This document shows positions 35,407-46,744 of a DNA stretch of 64,000 nt, piece after piece. The position numbers and the translations under genes were made by a program. The DNA comes from Acanthaster planci (Eukaryota > Echinodermata > Asteroidea > Valvatida > Acanthasteridae). How positions within the stretch are numbered: position 1 is the first letter of the stretch; every line of letters starts with the position of its first letter. The stretch is taken from the NCBI RefSeq assembly GCF_001949145.1, contig NW_019091713.1, positions 82,763 through 146,762 on the forward strand. Reading direction: 5' to 3'. The notes below the pieces were generated by a model. The model had not been told where the DNA came from. It did not search any database and saw nothing but the letters and a program-made list of their open reading frames with translations.

Positions 35407-38400
35407 TGAGCGAAAGTTAAAAATTAATTCAACTATCAACAAAGACAGACTTCAGGCAAGTAGTTGGTCAATGCCATTTTTATTTGGTACGAAACTTCCA
35501 CAACCGTGCCAGTTAGGGTAAATCTGACCAACTTCCTGGGACGAGCTGATAAAAGGTATATAAGCTGATAATAGCCAGTTGATACGTTTGACAGCAGTAT
35601 TGTTGAGCAACGGTGATCCTTAACTCTCCTGGCGAAGCTTGGCGATGATGTGTTGACGTAGTACAATATAAGCCAGACCATCGGCCAAACACTTGTTGGG
35701 TGGACAAAACTCCTTGGCAAAAGGCGGAATACTCCCGTCAAATATTAACCACTTTCTTGTTTCATACTTATGGTCACGTGCCTTTTTCCCCCCAATGATA
35801 CTTTTTTGCATCGCTTGACACCGCAATCTCTTTGTCATTGATTAACAATTCTGACTCGTGTTTTAAATTCGAGGCCAGCGCTTTTTATACAGGCGCGTGT
35901 CCTTTTTACAGTTCGTGTTGACTTTACCTTCAGACACAAACAGCTTTGAGCTCGTTTTCTACGGGATTGCTGAAAAAAAGGTCGTGCAGCTTGGCCAGTG
36001 AAGTGGTAATAATGTGGGTGTAAAACAGTTAAACCGAACGTTCCATGGGTCTGCTTGAAATCATGTTTTGAGGTGTGAAGGAAGACTTTTGGTAGCTGCC
36101 ATTTTAGAGTTTGGATGACGTCACAAAATATGACGGAGAAAGCTTGAATAAAACTCAGGTGACAAGTGAGTCACAATCTTAACAGATTGCCTTCCATCTC
36201 ACTGTATTCTTTCGTGGTTAAACAACTTCAGTGTTGACTTTAAAAAGAACAAAGAAGCAGGAGAGTTGTTTTCTTGTCTTTCATAGCTGCGAACACACAA
36301 TCTGAAGAGGGTCCTGTCCGATTTACTTGGCTGCGGCCTGAAATTACGCACACGTCTATGGTACCAGTGGTTGCAGCCAGTCTGCACAGAGTTGAGGGTA
36401 ATTTCAAGCCGCAACCAGGTGATTTGGACGCGGCCTACTTATTAATTCCACAGATGTGTAAACACAAGAACTTGCTAAGCAAAGGAACTATGCGCTGAGC
36501 AAAAGTAGGATACCAGCCAAATCGCCGTAAACTGTACAATGCACGCGACTGGTGCCCGACAGATTTCTGGTAATAGCATAGTGAATCTGCTAATAATGAC
36601 AAGTCCGGCCCTGGATTTGAGTCCCACCTGCTGTATCAGTGGTGATAGAATGGGGGTCTCCAGTTCCTGCCTGATACGGTGTAGGGGTCTTAAGCAGAAC
36701 TAGCCTATGCCCCCCCCCACTCGTCATCGGCCGTTGTAATACCAATCATCCACAGGCTTCTTCAGGCCCGAAAGCGCATGGCGCGTACGATCTTGGGTCT
36801 CTGCGCTTGACAGACATGTAAGAAGTTCCTCTGGAGTGAATTATATTCACAGCGTCGTGAGATTAACGATTTCTCAGTGAACGATATTAGTGTGGGACGG
36901 AGAGAAAACGAATTTCGATTGCAAATGATGCACGCCTGACTCTTGCATAAAGATGGCGTTTCTCAGAAAAAATCGATACTCGTGTTTCTCGTAGATTGAT
37001 GGCCATGAAATATTCGGTTTCGTTAACTAAAAGAAGACTGTGCTTACCTCATAGGAATTCATTTATAAGGAATAAAAAGCCTACTCAAAGTTCGAACCAT
37101 TTTATGGTCGATGCCCAGCGTCTCTTGTGGCTTGATCTACTGCCGTCCGGAGCTGGCATCGCCCCGGGATTCGGCATTCACAATCTCAGTAATTTCTTTG
37201 GCGACATCGCGAGGGAGCACAAGATGAACTTAAACAGCGGAATGCCATTTGGAAATTTGCAAGATTGCTGACGTCCCTACCACGGCCATCATATGAAATG
37301 TAAACACATCAACTGTTTTCAGAGACCTGCATTTCGAAATTAGGAGACACAATACATGCTGACGGGATATCTTACTATGATCATGCTTGCTGTAATCGTC
37401 CCCTTTTCAAGATGGAAATCACACAAGGAGAATCGATCATCGATCTTAAATTACACGAGCCCAAGTATAGTTACGATTAGCATTATGCACTTGCTTCAGA
37501 CGAGGACTACTTCGTCCCGTCTCTACCGACGATATTGAGCGTGTTCTGTACCGGTCAATCCCAGGAAATCACCCCCTCTTCAGCGGGTCACCACTTCTGC
37601 CTCACTGCACATAACATTTAATACAAACTTCACACTTGAGGCTGACCTAGAAAACCCAGATATGTCCCGCGCCACTTTCTAAAACCATTAGGGAGAAATC
37701 AATCAAGAAGGCACCGGGATTCATTCCCCCTCGCTATGGGCGGACACCCACGCCGGAACGGGGCCGATGTTGCCAGCCGGGCTGCGTCGATGCGTTTGGT
37801 ACTCCCGTCTGACCCCCTCTTCACCTGGGAAGCTTCCGATCCAGGTTATGGAAGGGAGAGGGGCCACAGAAAATCACAAACCGTTTTATTCGTTCGGTAT
37901 TGAGCGCTGGTGCACCTGTTATATGCTGCTATCGATCGAATTAGATTAGTAGTGGCCTTATTTCATTGTTTCGCGATCGAATTTTTTCTTTCTTTTTTTC
38001 TTTCTCTTTGAAGACGGGGGAGAGTCACTCCACGGCTAGACGCAGAACCAATTACGTGTACGTTCAATCTCCCAGCACCAGAGTGCGGAGCGACAAATGG
38101 CCATGGTCGGCCCGTCTTCCAATCAGCCAAGCGCTTTATTACAGGATGCGAGAGGACTCAAGCTCACACCTGCGTCCAGAGACGGCTTAATGAGGAGGAG
38201 GACATGTGTAGACAGACGGAGTGACGGATTGGATCGGAGGACTTACACGAGTAACAGGGAACAGATGGTTAGAGGATCCTTGAAGCTCAGAAACCAGCGA
38301 GATGGCTCCCACCAAGAAATGTCGACGCCTGCTCGGTCGAACTAGTTGATTGGGTTATGGAAAGCGAATACTGGGACAGTCCCTGTTCCAGACATTACAA

Positions 38401-39849
38401 GTGAAGCTCATGGGTGCTCCACTGACGTTTAAGTTGACTGTATGTGCTCCTAGCACAAACTATAGAGGGCATTCGCAGGGTAAGAAACGAGGGCACGTGT
38501 GGGGTAGCCGTGGTTCGCTGGTTCACACGCTTTTTCACCTATTTACATTTAAGAATTAACTAGCGGGATGCTGCGCTTCGCGCGGCACCCGCTAGTGTCA
38601 ACAAAGTAAGTGGAAGTAAGAAGTAATATTTTATTCCAATGATACCGCAATCTCTGGATTTGGACAATTTTCAGACTGATGATGCGCAATAAAGAGACCA
38701 ACTTCGTGCGGGGACTGGCACAGTGAAGAGTAAAAAGCGCCTTCGAGAAAGAGGAAGCAGACACCAACTCATGCCTTCTTTTGGGAATATTTCAGTTATT
38801 CCAAGCTACTCGAGTAAAGTTTGCTAGTTGGCCGTTCTACTCAGTGTTCTAAGGATAGGAACGATGTATTGAGGCTAATGTAAACGGAATGCTCCGTTTG
38901 CACGTAACACATTTTGTTTGCCTTTTTAACGGTGAAAGCGGGATGTTGACACAAAAGTCCACACCAGTGTAATTTGACTGACACTTTTCTATTAGCATAA
39001 TCAAGAATAGAAAAAAACATATAGACAAAACAAAAGATTATCCATCGGACACGACTCGATATCCAAGACAGATAAAACTGATCTTACAGAGAACTTAAGT
39101 GTACATGTAAAACAATCGTTTAAGCTGCAGCGGGCACATCTCTGAATACTTCTAACATTTACCAACATTAGTGTTGTGTGGTTTTTAAAAGGTGTAAAAG
39201 TCGGCGGTGTTCTGGAGGACGTCTAGCCCGGCCCATGTTTAAGTGAGGAATTTGTGGAACAGTATGCAGGGGAACACACTTTGTAGATGACAGCTTAATG
39301 ATGTCTACAAATCCCAACCTTAATTTTGTCGAAGCAACCGCTGACGTTTTGAAATTTACCTTGTCACTGCTGTGGACATTTGATTTTTATCAATTAAAAT
39401 TGATTTGTTGAGGTACTTTTAGTATGGAATAACTAATAGTTATGACTATCTTTACACATATCGATGTGAATATTGTGGCTTTGTTTAGCAGATAAATAAT
39501 GGAGGGTTTATCTACGATTAAGGAACTCCGCTGTGTTGATGTTTTGGTAAAGAAACCATGACAATGATATCTCGGCAGAGATGTCAGGTGAACTCTAAAC
39601 TCAATGGAACCATCCACTTGAAAACAGATTATCATAGAAATTTGGGGCAACAAATCAAATCATGATTTTTTTGCCTGGAAGATTTGTGAATTTATAAAGA
39701 CATGCATATTGAAAAGGCCTATATAGAGATGTTGTAACCGATCAGAAACTCAAGTGCACAATGACCGACACCAAAAGAAGTACCTCACTGAGAGTACGTC
39801 AAGTTCAAAGGCTAAGCCACTCTCCCAGTCCCGTAAATGGCTCGGCGTA
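35407..39849. other. Spacer of about 4.4 kb
   Basis: A short RLLQARKRMARTILGL reading near 36755 resembles LINE post-RT sequence but is too short to call. A CpG-richer patch lies at 37720-38350 and a pyrimidine tract at 37980-38010. No gene recognised. Confidence 0.5.
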
Positions 39850-39982
39850 ATCCCTAACTCTAACCCCAACCCTATCCCTAACCATTATCCCTAACCCTAT
39901 CTCTAACCCCAACTCTATCTTTACTCCTAGCCCAAACCCTATCTCTAACCCTATTATCCCTAACCCTAGCCCGAACCCTTCA
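39850..39982 (+). repeat. Telomere-like CCCTAA array 1 (degenerate)
   Basis: A run of CCCTAA and variants CCCTAT, CTCTAA, CCCCAA and CCATTATCCCTAA. It contains the segment TTTACTCCTAGCCC that is also found in array 2. The repeat unit is the vertebrate/deuterostome-type telomere hexamer, here interstitial. Translation across it gives an artefactual Gly/Leu-rich minus-strand frame, which is not a gene. Confidence 0.9.
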
Positions 39983-40019
39983 TATCCCTGACTGGGAAAG
40001 CGTCGCCGTTGTGCTTGAA

Positions 40020-40190
40020 TATGGGAATGCTCATTACCGTGAAAAAAAACAAGCATTTATTAAAGCACCCTTTGAAAACAGTGAAACAAAAGTTGAAAGC
40101 AAGGTCAACTGAGACAGAAAGGTGCATTTTGAATGTTTACGTGAAAACAAATTAATTGTGTGCTGTCATTGAAATAAAAAGCCTCAAATT
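40020..40190 (+). repeat. Dispersed repeat family A, 3' part only
   Basis: ATATGGGAATGCTCATTACC, GAACAGTGAAAC-like AAAACAGTGAAAC, AAGGTCAACTGAGACAGAAA and GGTGCATTTTGAATG match the 3' half of the reverse copy at 48700-49190. The 5' half is missing; the telomere-like array at 39850-39982 sits where it would be. Confidence 0.55.
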
Positions 40191-40325
40191 CAGTTTATAG
40201 ATTTAAAAAATCCATGTATTCAACCTAAAAAATTGCCTTGGGAGTTTTGCGCTCAGGAAATTAAAAAAAAAAAGAAAAAAGAAATAGATGAGGGAAAAAT
40301 CTAAAAGTTATGTGGTGTTGACCAA

Positions 40326-40516
40326 NNNNNNNNNNNNNNNNNNNNNNNNNNNNNNNNNNNNNNNNNNNNNNNNNNNNNNNNNNNNNNNNNNNNNNNNNNN
40401 NNNNNNNNNNNNNNNNNNNNNNNNNNNNNNNNNNNNNNNNNNNNNNNNNNNNNNNNNNNNNNNNNNNNNNNNNNNNNNNNNNNNNNNNNNNNNNNNNNNN
40501 NNNNNNNNNNNNNNNN
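40326..40516. other. Assembly gap (191 N)
   Basis: A run of N bordered by AT-rich sequence on the left and a SINE on the right. Frames that cross it are artefacts. Single Ns at 174 and 1436 are unresolved bases. Confidence 1.
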
Positions 40517-40559
40517 GGTATTTGGCGGGGGTAAATTAGAGTCTCTTATAGCTACTGAC

Positions 40560-40672
40560 TGACAGCACGCTTTGGGAAAATAAAAGTCACCAGTGGGATT
40601 CGAACCCACCGTCTGACTATCAGATAACCACCAGCTTAACCATTTGGCAATTTCAGGGAATTGCTTTTGGCT
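40560..40672 (-). mobile_element. tRNA-derived SINE beside the assembly gap
   Basis: The minus strand reads ATGGTTAAGCTGGTGG (A-box-like), a short hairpin TCTGATAGTCAGA where the anticodon arm would be, then the T-arm GTGGG, loop TTCGAAT, CCCAC with a perfect B box GGTTCGAATCC. The anticodon loop has only three bases, so it is not a functional tRNA. The 3' side runs toward the N gap, which may hold more repeat. Confidence 0.6.
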
Positions 40673-41089
40673 GTTCATATTTACGTAGATAACAAAACCA
40701 TTAACCAAGTTATACCCAGAGAATTTTGCTCTGCAAAGACAACGCTACAATAGTGCATCGTGTAGCAAAATGAACAAGGGGCCTGCGCACAAATCTCCCT
40801 GACGGCTTCTCCTTGGTAAATTAAATGCGCGCATCAATACGATAGGGTTCCAAGACTACACGTACGTCCGGACGTACACGTCTGAGGGTGCACCCTTGCA
40901 AACTAGGCCAAGATTTGTCCTCCAAGCTCATTAATAAAAGTTATAAACGCAACATATTCTATATTAGTGAGTCCTGAGGGCCATGAAATCGAGGAATTGG
41001 AGAAATATGGCACTGAACCTCCAACTTGGACTTTGGTCTTGCAATTATGAGCAATTTGGGTGCAGTCGGTTCCGAAAGTGGCACTATTT

Positions 41090-41350
41090 GGCCATTTTTC
41101 CGAGGGATGGTTTTTCAAAATGGCCACTTTTCAGGGCAGGGACATTTTCTTCATTTTAGGGGTGGTCTGCTTCTGGTGAAAATTTCTCAAACATTCATTG
41201 GTCAACCCCCCGAAAATTGAAAGGAAAATGAAAGGGGACATATCGATCATCGTTTTTCTGTGCAGCCTGGACACCTGTGAGAGTGGTGAGTATTTTTCAA
41301 ATATTTGTGAAGTGTGAGCATTATCATTGCTGTCTATGGGAATTTGTCTG
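41090..41350 (+). repeat. Dispersed repeat family C, copy 2
   Basis: This copy contains TTTTTCAAAATGG, TCATTGGTCAACCC, TTGAAAGGAAAATGAAAGG, ACACCTGTGAGA and TATCATTGCTGTCTATGG, collinear with 34557-34790. It lies directly upstream of family B copy 2, so the two may form one composite unit. No family C sequence was seen upstream of family B copy 1. Confidence 0.5.
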
Positions 41351-41390
41351 TAGTGGTACAGCCATGAACTCTGGCAGGTTGCACTACACC

Positions 41391-41790
41391 ATAATACGCG
41401 CCAATAGAAAGCAGTAAAATATCAGAGCGAAAAAGCGCCGCCTGTTGACTCTCGGAGGAGGTTTGTCTCCTTTTTTCAGCGGAAATTCAAGATTGTGGCC
41501 ATGCCAGAAGATTACTTTTCCTTTCAATTTTATGGGAAGATACCTGCAAAGTAGTAAAACTACTCACCCGGCTGTGATTGTCGCCGCCCGCCTCTATCCA
41601 AATATGCCCGCAATTTAGGGCTTTAGCGAAAGAAATAACCCGAACTGGAAACTGCCAGTCACAAATTCGGAATTTATAGAAATGATTCGTTGATCCCTCC
41701 TGATTATGGCATGTCTTATTGTAAGAACCCGTGGGATCACAAAATATTCATGCTCAGAAATACAACCATTTCGCGAAATGCACCCTCAAT
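41391..41790 (+). repeat. Dispersed repeat family B, copy 2
   Basis: Second copy of the same family in the same orientation, about 13.4 kb from copy 1. It has small indels relative to copy 1: an extra segment near 41425-41445 and a missing piece near 41545. The pair allows rough borders to be set, because similarity starts at ATACGCGCC and fades after GAAATGCACCC. Confidence 0.8.
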
Positions 41791-42050
41791 AGTATCATGC
41801 AGGCCATTTTTTCCGGGGGAAAGTGAATCGGGAACCGAACAGTTCTGCTGAATAACATGTTATGTTTTGTGGTGGATCTGATACGTGGTTTATTTCTTCA
41901 GATACCCTGCCCTGTGAATCGAGCCTCTTTACAGCAACTTCCTTATGTACTTGAAAAGTGAGCACTGTTCCTGTCATTTTTATAACGTATTTTTAATATG
42001 TTGACTTTAGTTGTCGTATATTCAGTTGTGTCAAATGTTGACACCATCTG

Positions 42051-42336
42051 TCCCTAACCCTATCCCTATCTCTAACCCTATCCCTAACCCTAACCATTAT
42101 CCCTAACCCTATCTCTAACCCTATCCCTAACCCTATCTCTAACCCTAACCGTACCCCTAACCCTACCCCTAACCTTAACCTTACACCTAACCCCAACCGT
42201 ATCCCTAACCATTATCCGTGACCCTATCTCTAACCCTATCCTTACTCCTAGCCCCAACCCTATCCCTCACCATTATCCCTAACCATATCTCTAACTCTAA
42301 CCCTATCCTTATCTCCAACCCTATCTCTAACCCTAT
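42051..42336 (+). repeat. Telomere-like CCCTAA array 2 (degenerate)
   Basis: 286 bp of CCCTAA, CCCTAT, CTCTAA and related hexamers on the same strand as array 1. It carries three CCATTATCC interruptions and one CCTTACTCCTAGCCCCAAC segment. It begins abruptly after GACACCATCTG and ends at CCCTATGTGATACC. It is a minisatellite made of telomere-like hexamers, not a chromosome end. Confidence 0.92.
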
Positions 42337-42719
42337 GTGATACCATGGAGGTAGAGTGAAAATGTGTCTCCTATCCAGGAATGTATTGCAAAGGTGTTTC
42401 TTTTTTAATCCCGTTCATCGCTTCCAGGGAATAATATTCTAATTGCTTTTCAATCTCATCATTTCTGCTAGTAACAGTACTTAAAGGGGGCTGAATACAT
42501 TAATCATAGTTAGGTTTACCTTACGCGAGAAAGGATGAAATAAATACTCAAGAAATTAAGCCCCGTTTAGAAACTGTATCATAAACGCACAACGTGAGGA
42601 TTTTAGCACGGGTCGGCAACGAACAAACAGTTTCCGACTGCGAGCTTTCATTAAGTTCCTTATCAATCGTTGATAGGTGATCGTGTATTTTTACCTGTAT
42701 CATATAATTTAAACTGAAA

Positions 42720-43105
42720 GCTCCCCTTAGATTTCATGGTCTGGGGCGAAATAATATTCAGTAGTTTTATTTTCATGGGGTGAAAGTAATTATGCCCATA
42801 CTTGAATTGGGAATTGATAATACTTAGGCCTTAAGCTGAAGAGCGCGGCCGGCCCTAACTGTAGGCCCTACATTCTTTATTCGTTTCAAACAGCGACGGT
42901 GTATTGTCACAGTACTAAATAAATTACACTAAGTGCTCACCTTGGCGTTCGTCGTCTGGGTGTAATAATATTCATGACTCATTTTCATGGGGTGCAAATA
43001 AATTTGTGGCTGGCCGATACTTGTACTGGTTGGAGTCTGTCCCGTGAAAAGCGGTGCCCTATAGGCCCAACGTTCTATTTTGGTTTCATAAAAGTGTTTG
43101 TCTTT
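42720..43105 (+). repeat. Local direct duplication, two units of about 216 bp
   Basis: The units start near 42720 and 42936. Both read GCTC-CCTT, a CTGGG box, TAATAATATTCA or AATAATATTCA, ATTTTCATGGGGTG, a ATACTTG box, and an AGGCCC then TTCTATT/TTCTTTATT box followed by TTTCA. A third, weaker unit may begin near 42411 (TTCATCGCTTCCAGGGAATA). There is no coding potential. Confidence 0.55.
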
Positions 43106-43496
43106 TAGTCTCGGTATTCGCTGAACACTGCTTCAGAATCATACCACGAACATGCCCTCCCCGTCGAAAAAAAAAATCAGGGATTAATAAAATTAATGTT
43201 TGGGATTGTCATTATTTTCTCGTTAATTTTTAGCGCAGTAGCATACTGTCAGCGATATGACAACAGGAGATCGTGACATGCAGCGCAGGCTCTTCGGGTT
43301 GACATGGACATTCACCATTCATGCCAATTAAGGGTCACGGGCTTGCATGAAAAAGCACGGATAAACCAATGCTAGACTCGACCACAAGTGAATAGATCTT
43401 GGATATTGATTATTATCCTTGTTAAATCAGATAGGAAGGTCGCAACTGGTACCACGCGTGCATTTTACTTAATGTAGGGGACGGCGCACACGTATC

Positions 43497-44135
43497 GTGA
43501 ATATTCAGCGAATTCCCGAGAACCAATCAAGCTTGAAATGCAGTAGCGGTTATTACGTCACCGCCATGAAACGGAAAGAGAGAATAGTCGGGGAACCAAC
43601 ACCCCGCTGGTTCTCGGCTCGAACGCAGGAAGATCTGTACCGGGACCATCACACACACACCAAATGGCAAAGACCGTTCCATACGGTCACAGGAAGGGCC
43701 AATGGACGAACGCAACACAGGCACGGTTCGGGAGGGCGGCCGGCGTCAACAAATTCCATGCGCCGGGACCCGGCCACCAGGCCCGCACAAAACGCAGCGG
43801 CGCAGCCAGGACACCGCTCCCAACATGGCGCGGGTCAATTACATCGCGGGTGCGCCGCCACCTGCGCCAGAAACCGCGGGAAGACGGACGAGGCACCAGT
43901 GGGTTTCTCTCTTGTTAGTATAGATGAGGCGCAAACAAAAGCCGGATTTTTAAATGATCCTCTCGCAGTAGAGAAAAGTGAACATTATGGTGGCTCGCGT
44001 GGACATTGGTTACCCTTCGAACAAATTCACAGTCCAAACAACGAGAAGACATTGGGACGTCCACAACTGCATGTATTTTGGTCATTCCAAGAGGTTGGGG
44101 CACAATTTGTGACTGTGTCCCTGTTACATTGGTAA
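43497..44135 (+). CDS. Open frame of 212 codons, doubtful
   Basis: I do not recognise the protein. It is Arg/Gly/Ala/Pro/His-rich in the middle with no domain, signal or membrane segment. An internal ATG at 43566 follows CACCGCC and a TTACGTCA element, and a CCAAT box lies at about 43522, which would suit a promoter and first exon. Against it, the last residues are encoded by the inverted arm of a foldback element, the region is GC-rich (few stops by chance), and no further exon can be identified. Confidence 0.15.
   Translation: MNIQRIPENQSSLKCSSGYYVTAMKRKERIVGEPTPRWFSARTQEDLYRDHHTHTKWQRPFHTVTGRANGRTQHRHGSGGRPASTNSMRRDPATRPAQNAAAQPGHRSQHGAGQLHRGCAATCARNRGKTDEAPVGFSLVSIDEAQTKAGFLNDPLAVEKSEHYGGSRGHWLPFEQIHSPNNEKTLGRPQLHVFWSFQEVGAQFVTVSLLHW
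43518..43568 (+). promoter_or_regulatory. CCAAT box and CRE-like site before an ATG
   Basis: AACCAATCA lies at about 43520 and TTACGTCA at about 43553, just before CACCGCCATGA. The surrounding 400 bp are CpG-rich compared with the rest of the window. The pairing may be chance. Confidence 0.2.
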
Positions 44136-44331
44136 CTTTTACCGTCTGTCTTGACCTGTAGAGTAGGTCATTTACTCTGTAAAGATAACACACACCTTTG
44201 TATTCAACATTGCAAGATGTATAACAATGTCAATTTAGAATCCACATGCTGAGAAATAGCTGTTCATTTTTACGCAACCCGTATGACAATAGACACCGTC
44301 ACAAACTGTGCCCCAACCTCATAGAATGACC
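44080..44331. mobile_element. Foldback element with 40-bp inverted ends
   Basis: 44080-44119 and the reverse complement of 44292-44331 match at 36 of 40 positions (shared core GAGGTTGGGGCACA). About 170 bp lie between the arms with little further symmetry. No clear target duplication was found. The long frame 43497-44135 ends inside the left arm. Confidence 0.7.
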
Positions 44332-44335
44332 CATT

Positions 44336-46744
44336 TACACACTGTGCGGGTTTTACTATAGGCCTATGCAACATTCCTGCGTACGAAAGCACTGCGTATT
44401 AAAACGACCTCGATAATAATACAGTTGAAAACTGTGAAACAGAATTTTAAAAATCGTAGGGGGGTCGTTGATCGAAATTCTCAGTTGATAATAACAAAAC
44501 GGTTCTCTACCAAATTAGCACTAGAGTTCCGTAGAAAAAAGTTTCATTTGTTTATAATTCACACCCCAGTCCAATGGCTTATACCGATATCCTTGTTATT
44601 GTTTGACCACGCCAAACAAACCGGTAGCCCTACTGTACCGTCAGAAGGTGACGTGAATTTTTCGAAAGGTTTGGTCAAAACCTGCACAGCACTTGTGAAT
44701 ATACTGTAAGGAAAATGACCGGCTGTTTGTAAAGGACGGATATGTAGGGTGAATTCCGACTTTCAACGTTTTTATTTATTTATTAATTTTTTCAAGTGGA
44801 GATCGAGGTTGATGAATATAAATTGACATAGCTTTAGTGAGTCATTCGCATAAAACTGTGGACAAAAAAAGCGAGGCGCACATTATCGAGCCGCAGTGTC
44901 GAAGTGTTGCCTGTCGCTGAGACGGATGACAGCTGGAACCATGTGGCGGTTTTGAAAAACGCTTCAATTATCTGGAAGTTCCCTCGGGTTTCTCCAAAAC
45001 AAGTTCAGAAACGAAAAGAACAAATCCTACAGATAGGGGAATAATAATGCAGGCGCGCCAAATGTAATAAACTTCGAATCCAAGAGGGACGAATTCGGAC
45101 TGGAGGCCCGCTGGGGCAAGAATAGGAGAGGCCTTGCTTTGTGTATTCAGCGGATTGAACCCTTCTGGGAATCCCAGCAGATGGTTGACAATCTGTCCTT
45201 TCTAAAAACGTGCCTCTTCTTCGGTTAGATCTGAAACACCGCCCGTTGACAGGAAAGAAATGACAGTACTGGAACGCAAAACGAAAATAACCCATGCTTA
45301 AGTTCGAGCAGTCAAGTAGAGAATCAAATTAACTTCTGTGTGGAAAAATATTGAAAGAAGGATATATGACCAAGTGTAGTTTAACAAACCCGCCGCTTCT
45401 AACATACCAAACCAATTATTCTGTCAATGAAAAGTTACAACATGCGGAAAAATGTACATCCCTTCAGATAACCGTCAGCTATGCTTCAACAGACCTGTTA
45501 GCCTTCTTCCTAGCCTGAGCATCAACACCATAACCAAGAAATCTACCAAAGACCTTGCAGCCGTTTGCCAAGGGCACTTTCTGTCTTGCTGTTAGGATCA
45601 CTGCCCGATGACATACTGTGATTGCTGTGCCGTCCCTCTGATCTCGTTTAGACATGACCGACTTTCTCCAATCAGTCTTCCGGCCAACCGGGGCGGAGGA
45701 CATGTCACTGTGGCCCATATTTTCCCCGCCAAATTCGAACCCTCGAGCCGCACGAATCTTGTGGACATGACGAGAGACTTCTTCCCTGTCCGACGCGTTC
45801 CCGGCGGACATCTTCACGGACATAACTCTGTGGCCTATTTTTTTTCCTTCTGATTATTCCATTCCTCCTCCCCGGTCTTTGTATGTGTCTTTAGGTTTTC
45901 TTCCACCCGACTAAATCTAGGTCAATATTGGCGAGGGATTTGTAAGGGGCTCAGCTGCTGGGATGCAAGACTGAGTTGCACCAGCGGTGTCTAGATAAGC
46001 CAAACAGAGCAACTCGGGGATTATTTCGTGTTATTCCAGGCACGAAGTGTAGTCTTTCTTTTTCAGACAGGGATGTTCCAAGCACGTCAGTTTGAGTTGT
46101 CTGTTTTCAACAATACGTATATATCAAGCTAAAACCTGTAAAAGAAGTGTCCGCAAAAGCACTCGACGTATTGAGAAAAAACAGATTGACAATAGTGGCA
46201 TTTCTCCAACACTGCCCACACCAACGTGCGCGTGCACAGGGATAGGCATATTAACAACCATGCTCTTAAGTGTTCATGACATAAACTTCTTACAAAAGTG
46301 AATTACACAAACAGACGTAGCCTATTTAGAAGGGAATTTTCCCAGAGCATATGTATATTTCAATGATGTCCACCTCTCACTTGAGAGACAGATCGTAAAA
46401 GCGCGCTCTTTTGACGTTGGCACCTTGTAAAGAACTGAGTGCAGTGATCAAGTACTTCAGTTAAAGAGTGCATGCCATGCACTCTTTTTTTCACGACTCC
46501 TGACAAATTACCCTTATCCTTCAGTTAATTTACTATCGTTTTTTGCTTTAGTGTTTTAAAAGATGTTGTGGAACTTATGCCAATTTCTGTATTCAATTTT
46601 CATTACACTTGACCCTCAAATGACGTCGAATAGGTTTCACACATTGAAGAAGAATATCAGGTGGCACAAAAAAGCAGGTCTAAAGACGGTACAAGTACAA
46701 CCACAAGACTTTTAATGTAATACGATCAAGAATTGGAATGTTAT
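44336..46744. other. Spacer
   Basis: A minus-strand frame at 45479-45823 (114 codons) shows no domain. The segments near 45700 and 45820 share CTGTGGCC-type boxes, a weak internal duplication. Confidence 0.45.
46463..46487. repeat. 12-bp inverted repeat followed by a T-run
   Basis: AAAGAGTGCATG, one C, then CATGCACTCTTT, running on into a T-run. It would look like a terminator in bacteria. Here it is a small palindrome in spacer DNA with no gene beside it. Confidence 0.8.

Noticed and set aside
36735-36830. RLLQARKRMARTILGL reading as a third LINE fragment
   Set aside because: Only about 16 residues resemble LINE post-RT sequence and neighbouring motifs are missing.
39805-40056. Gly/Leu-rich minus-strand frame
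   Set aside because: It is a translation of the degenerate CCCTAA array.
40288-40708. Frames of mostly X residues
   Set aside because: They run through the assembly gap.
41993-42196. Gly/Leu/Arg-rich minus-strand frame
   Set aside because: Same cause: telomere-like repeats read as codons.
39850-42336. True chromosome end
   Set aside because: Both arrays are degenerate, short, point the same way and are followed by ordinary sequence.
45479-45823. 114-codon minus-strand frame
   Set aside because: No domain, and internal weak duplication suggests spacer repeat.
46463-46493. Rho-independent terminator
   Set aside because: Stem plus T-run looks right, but the DNA is eukaryotic and no gene ends there.
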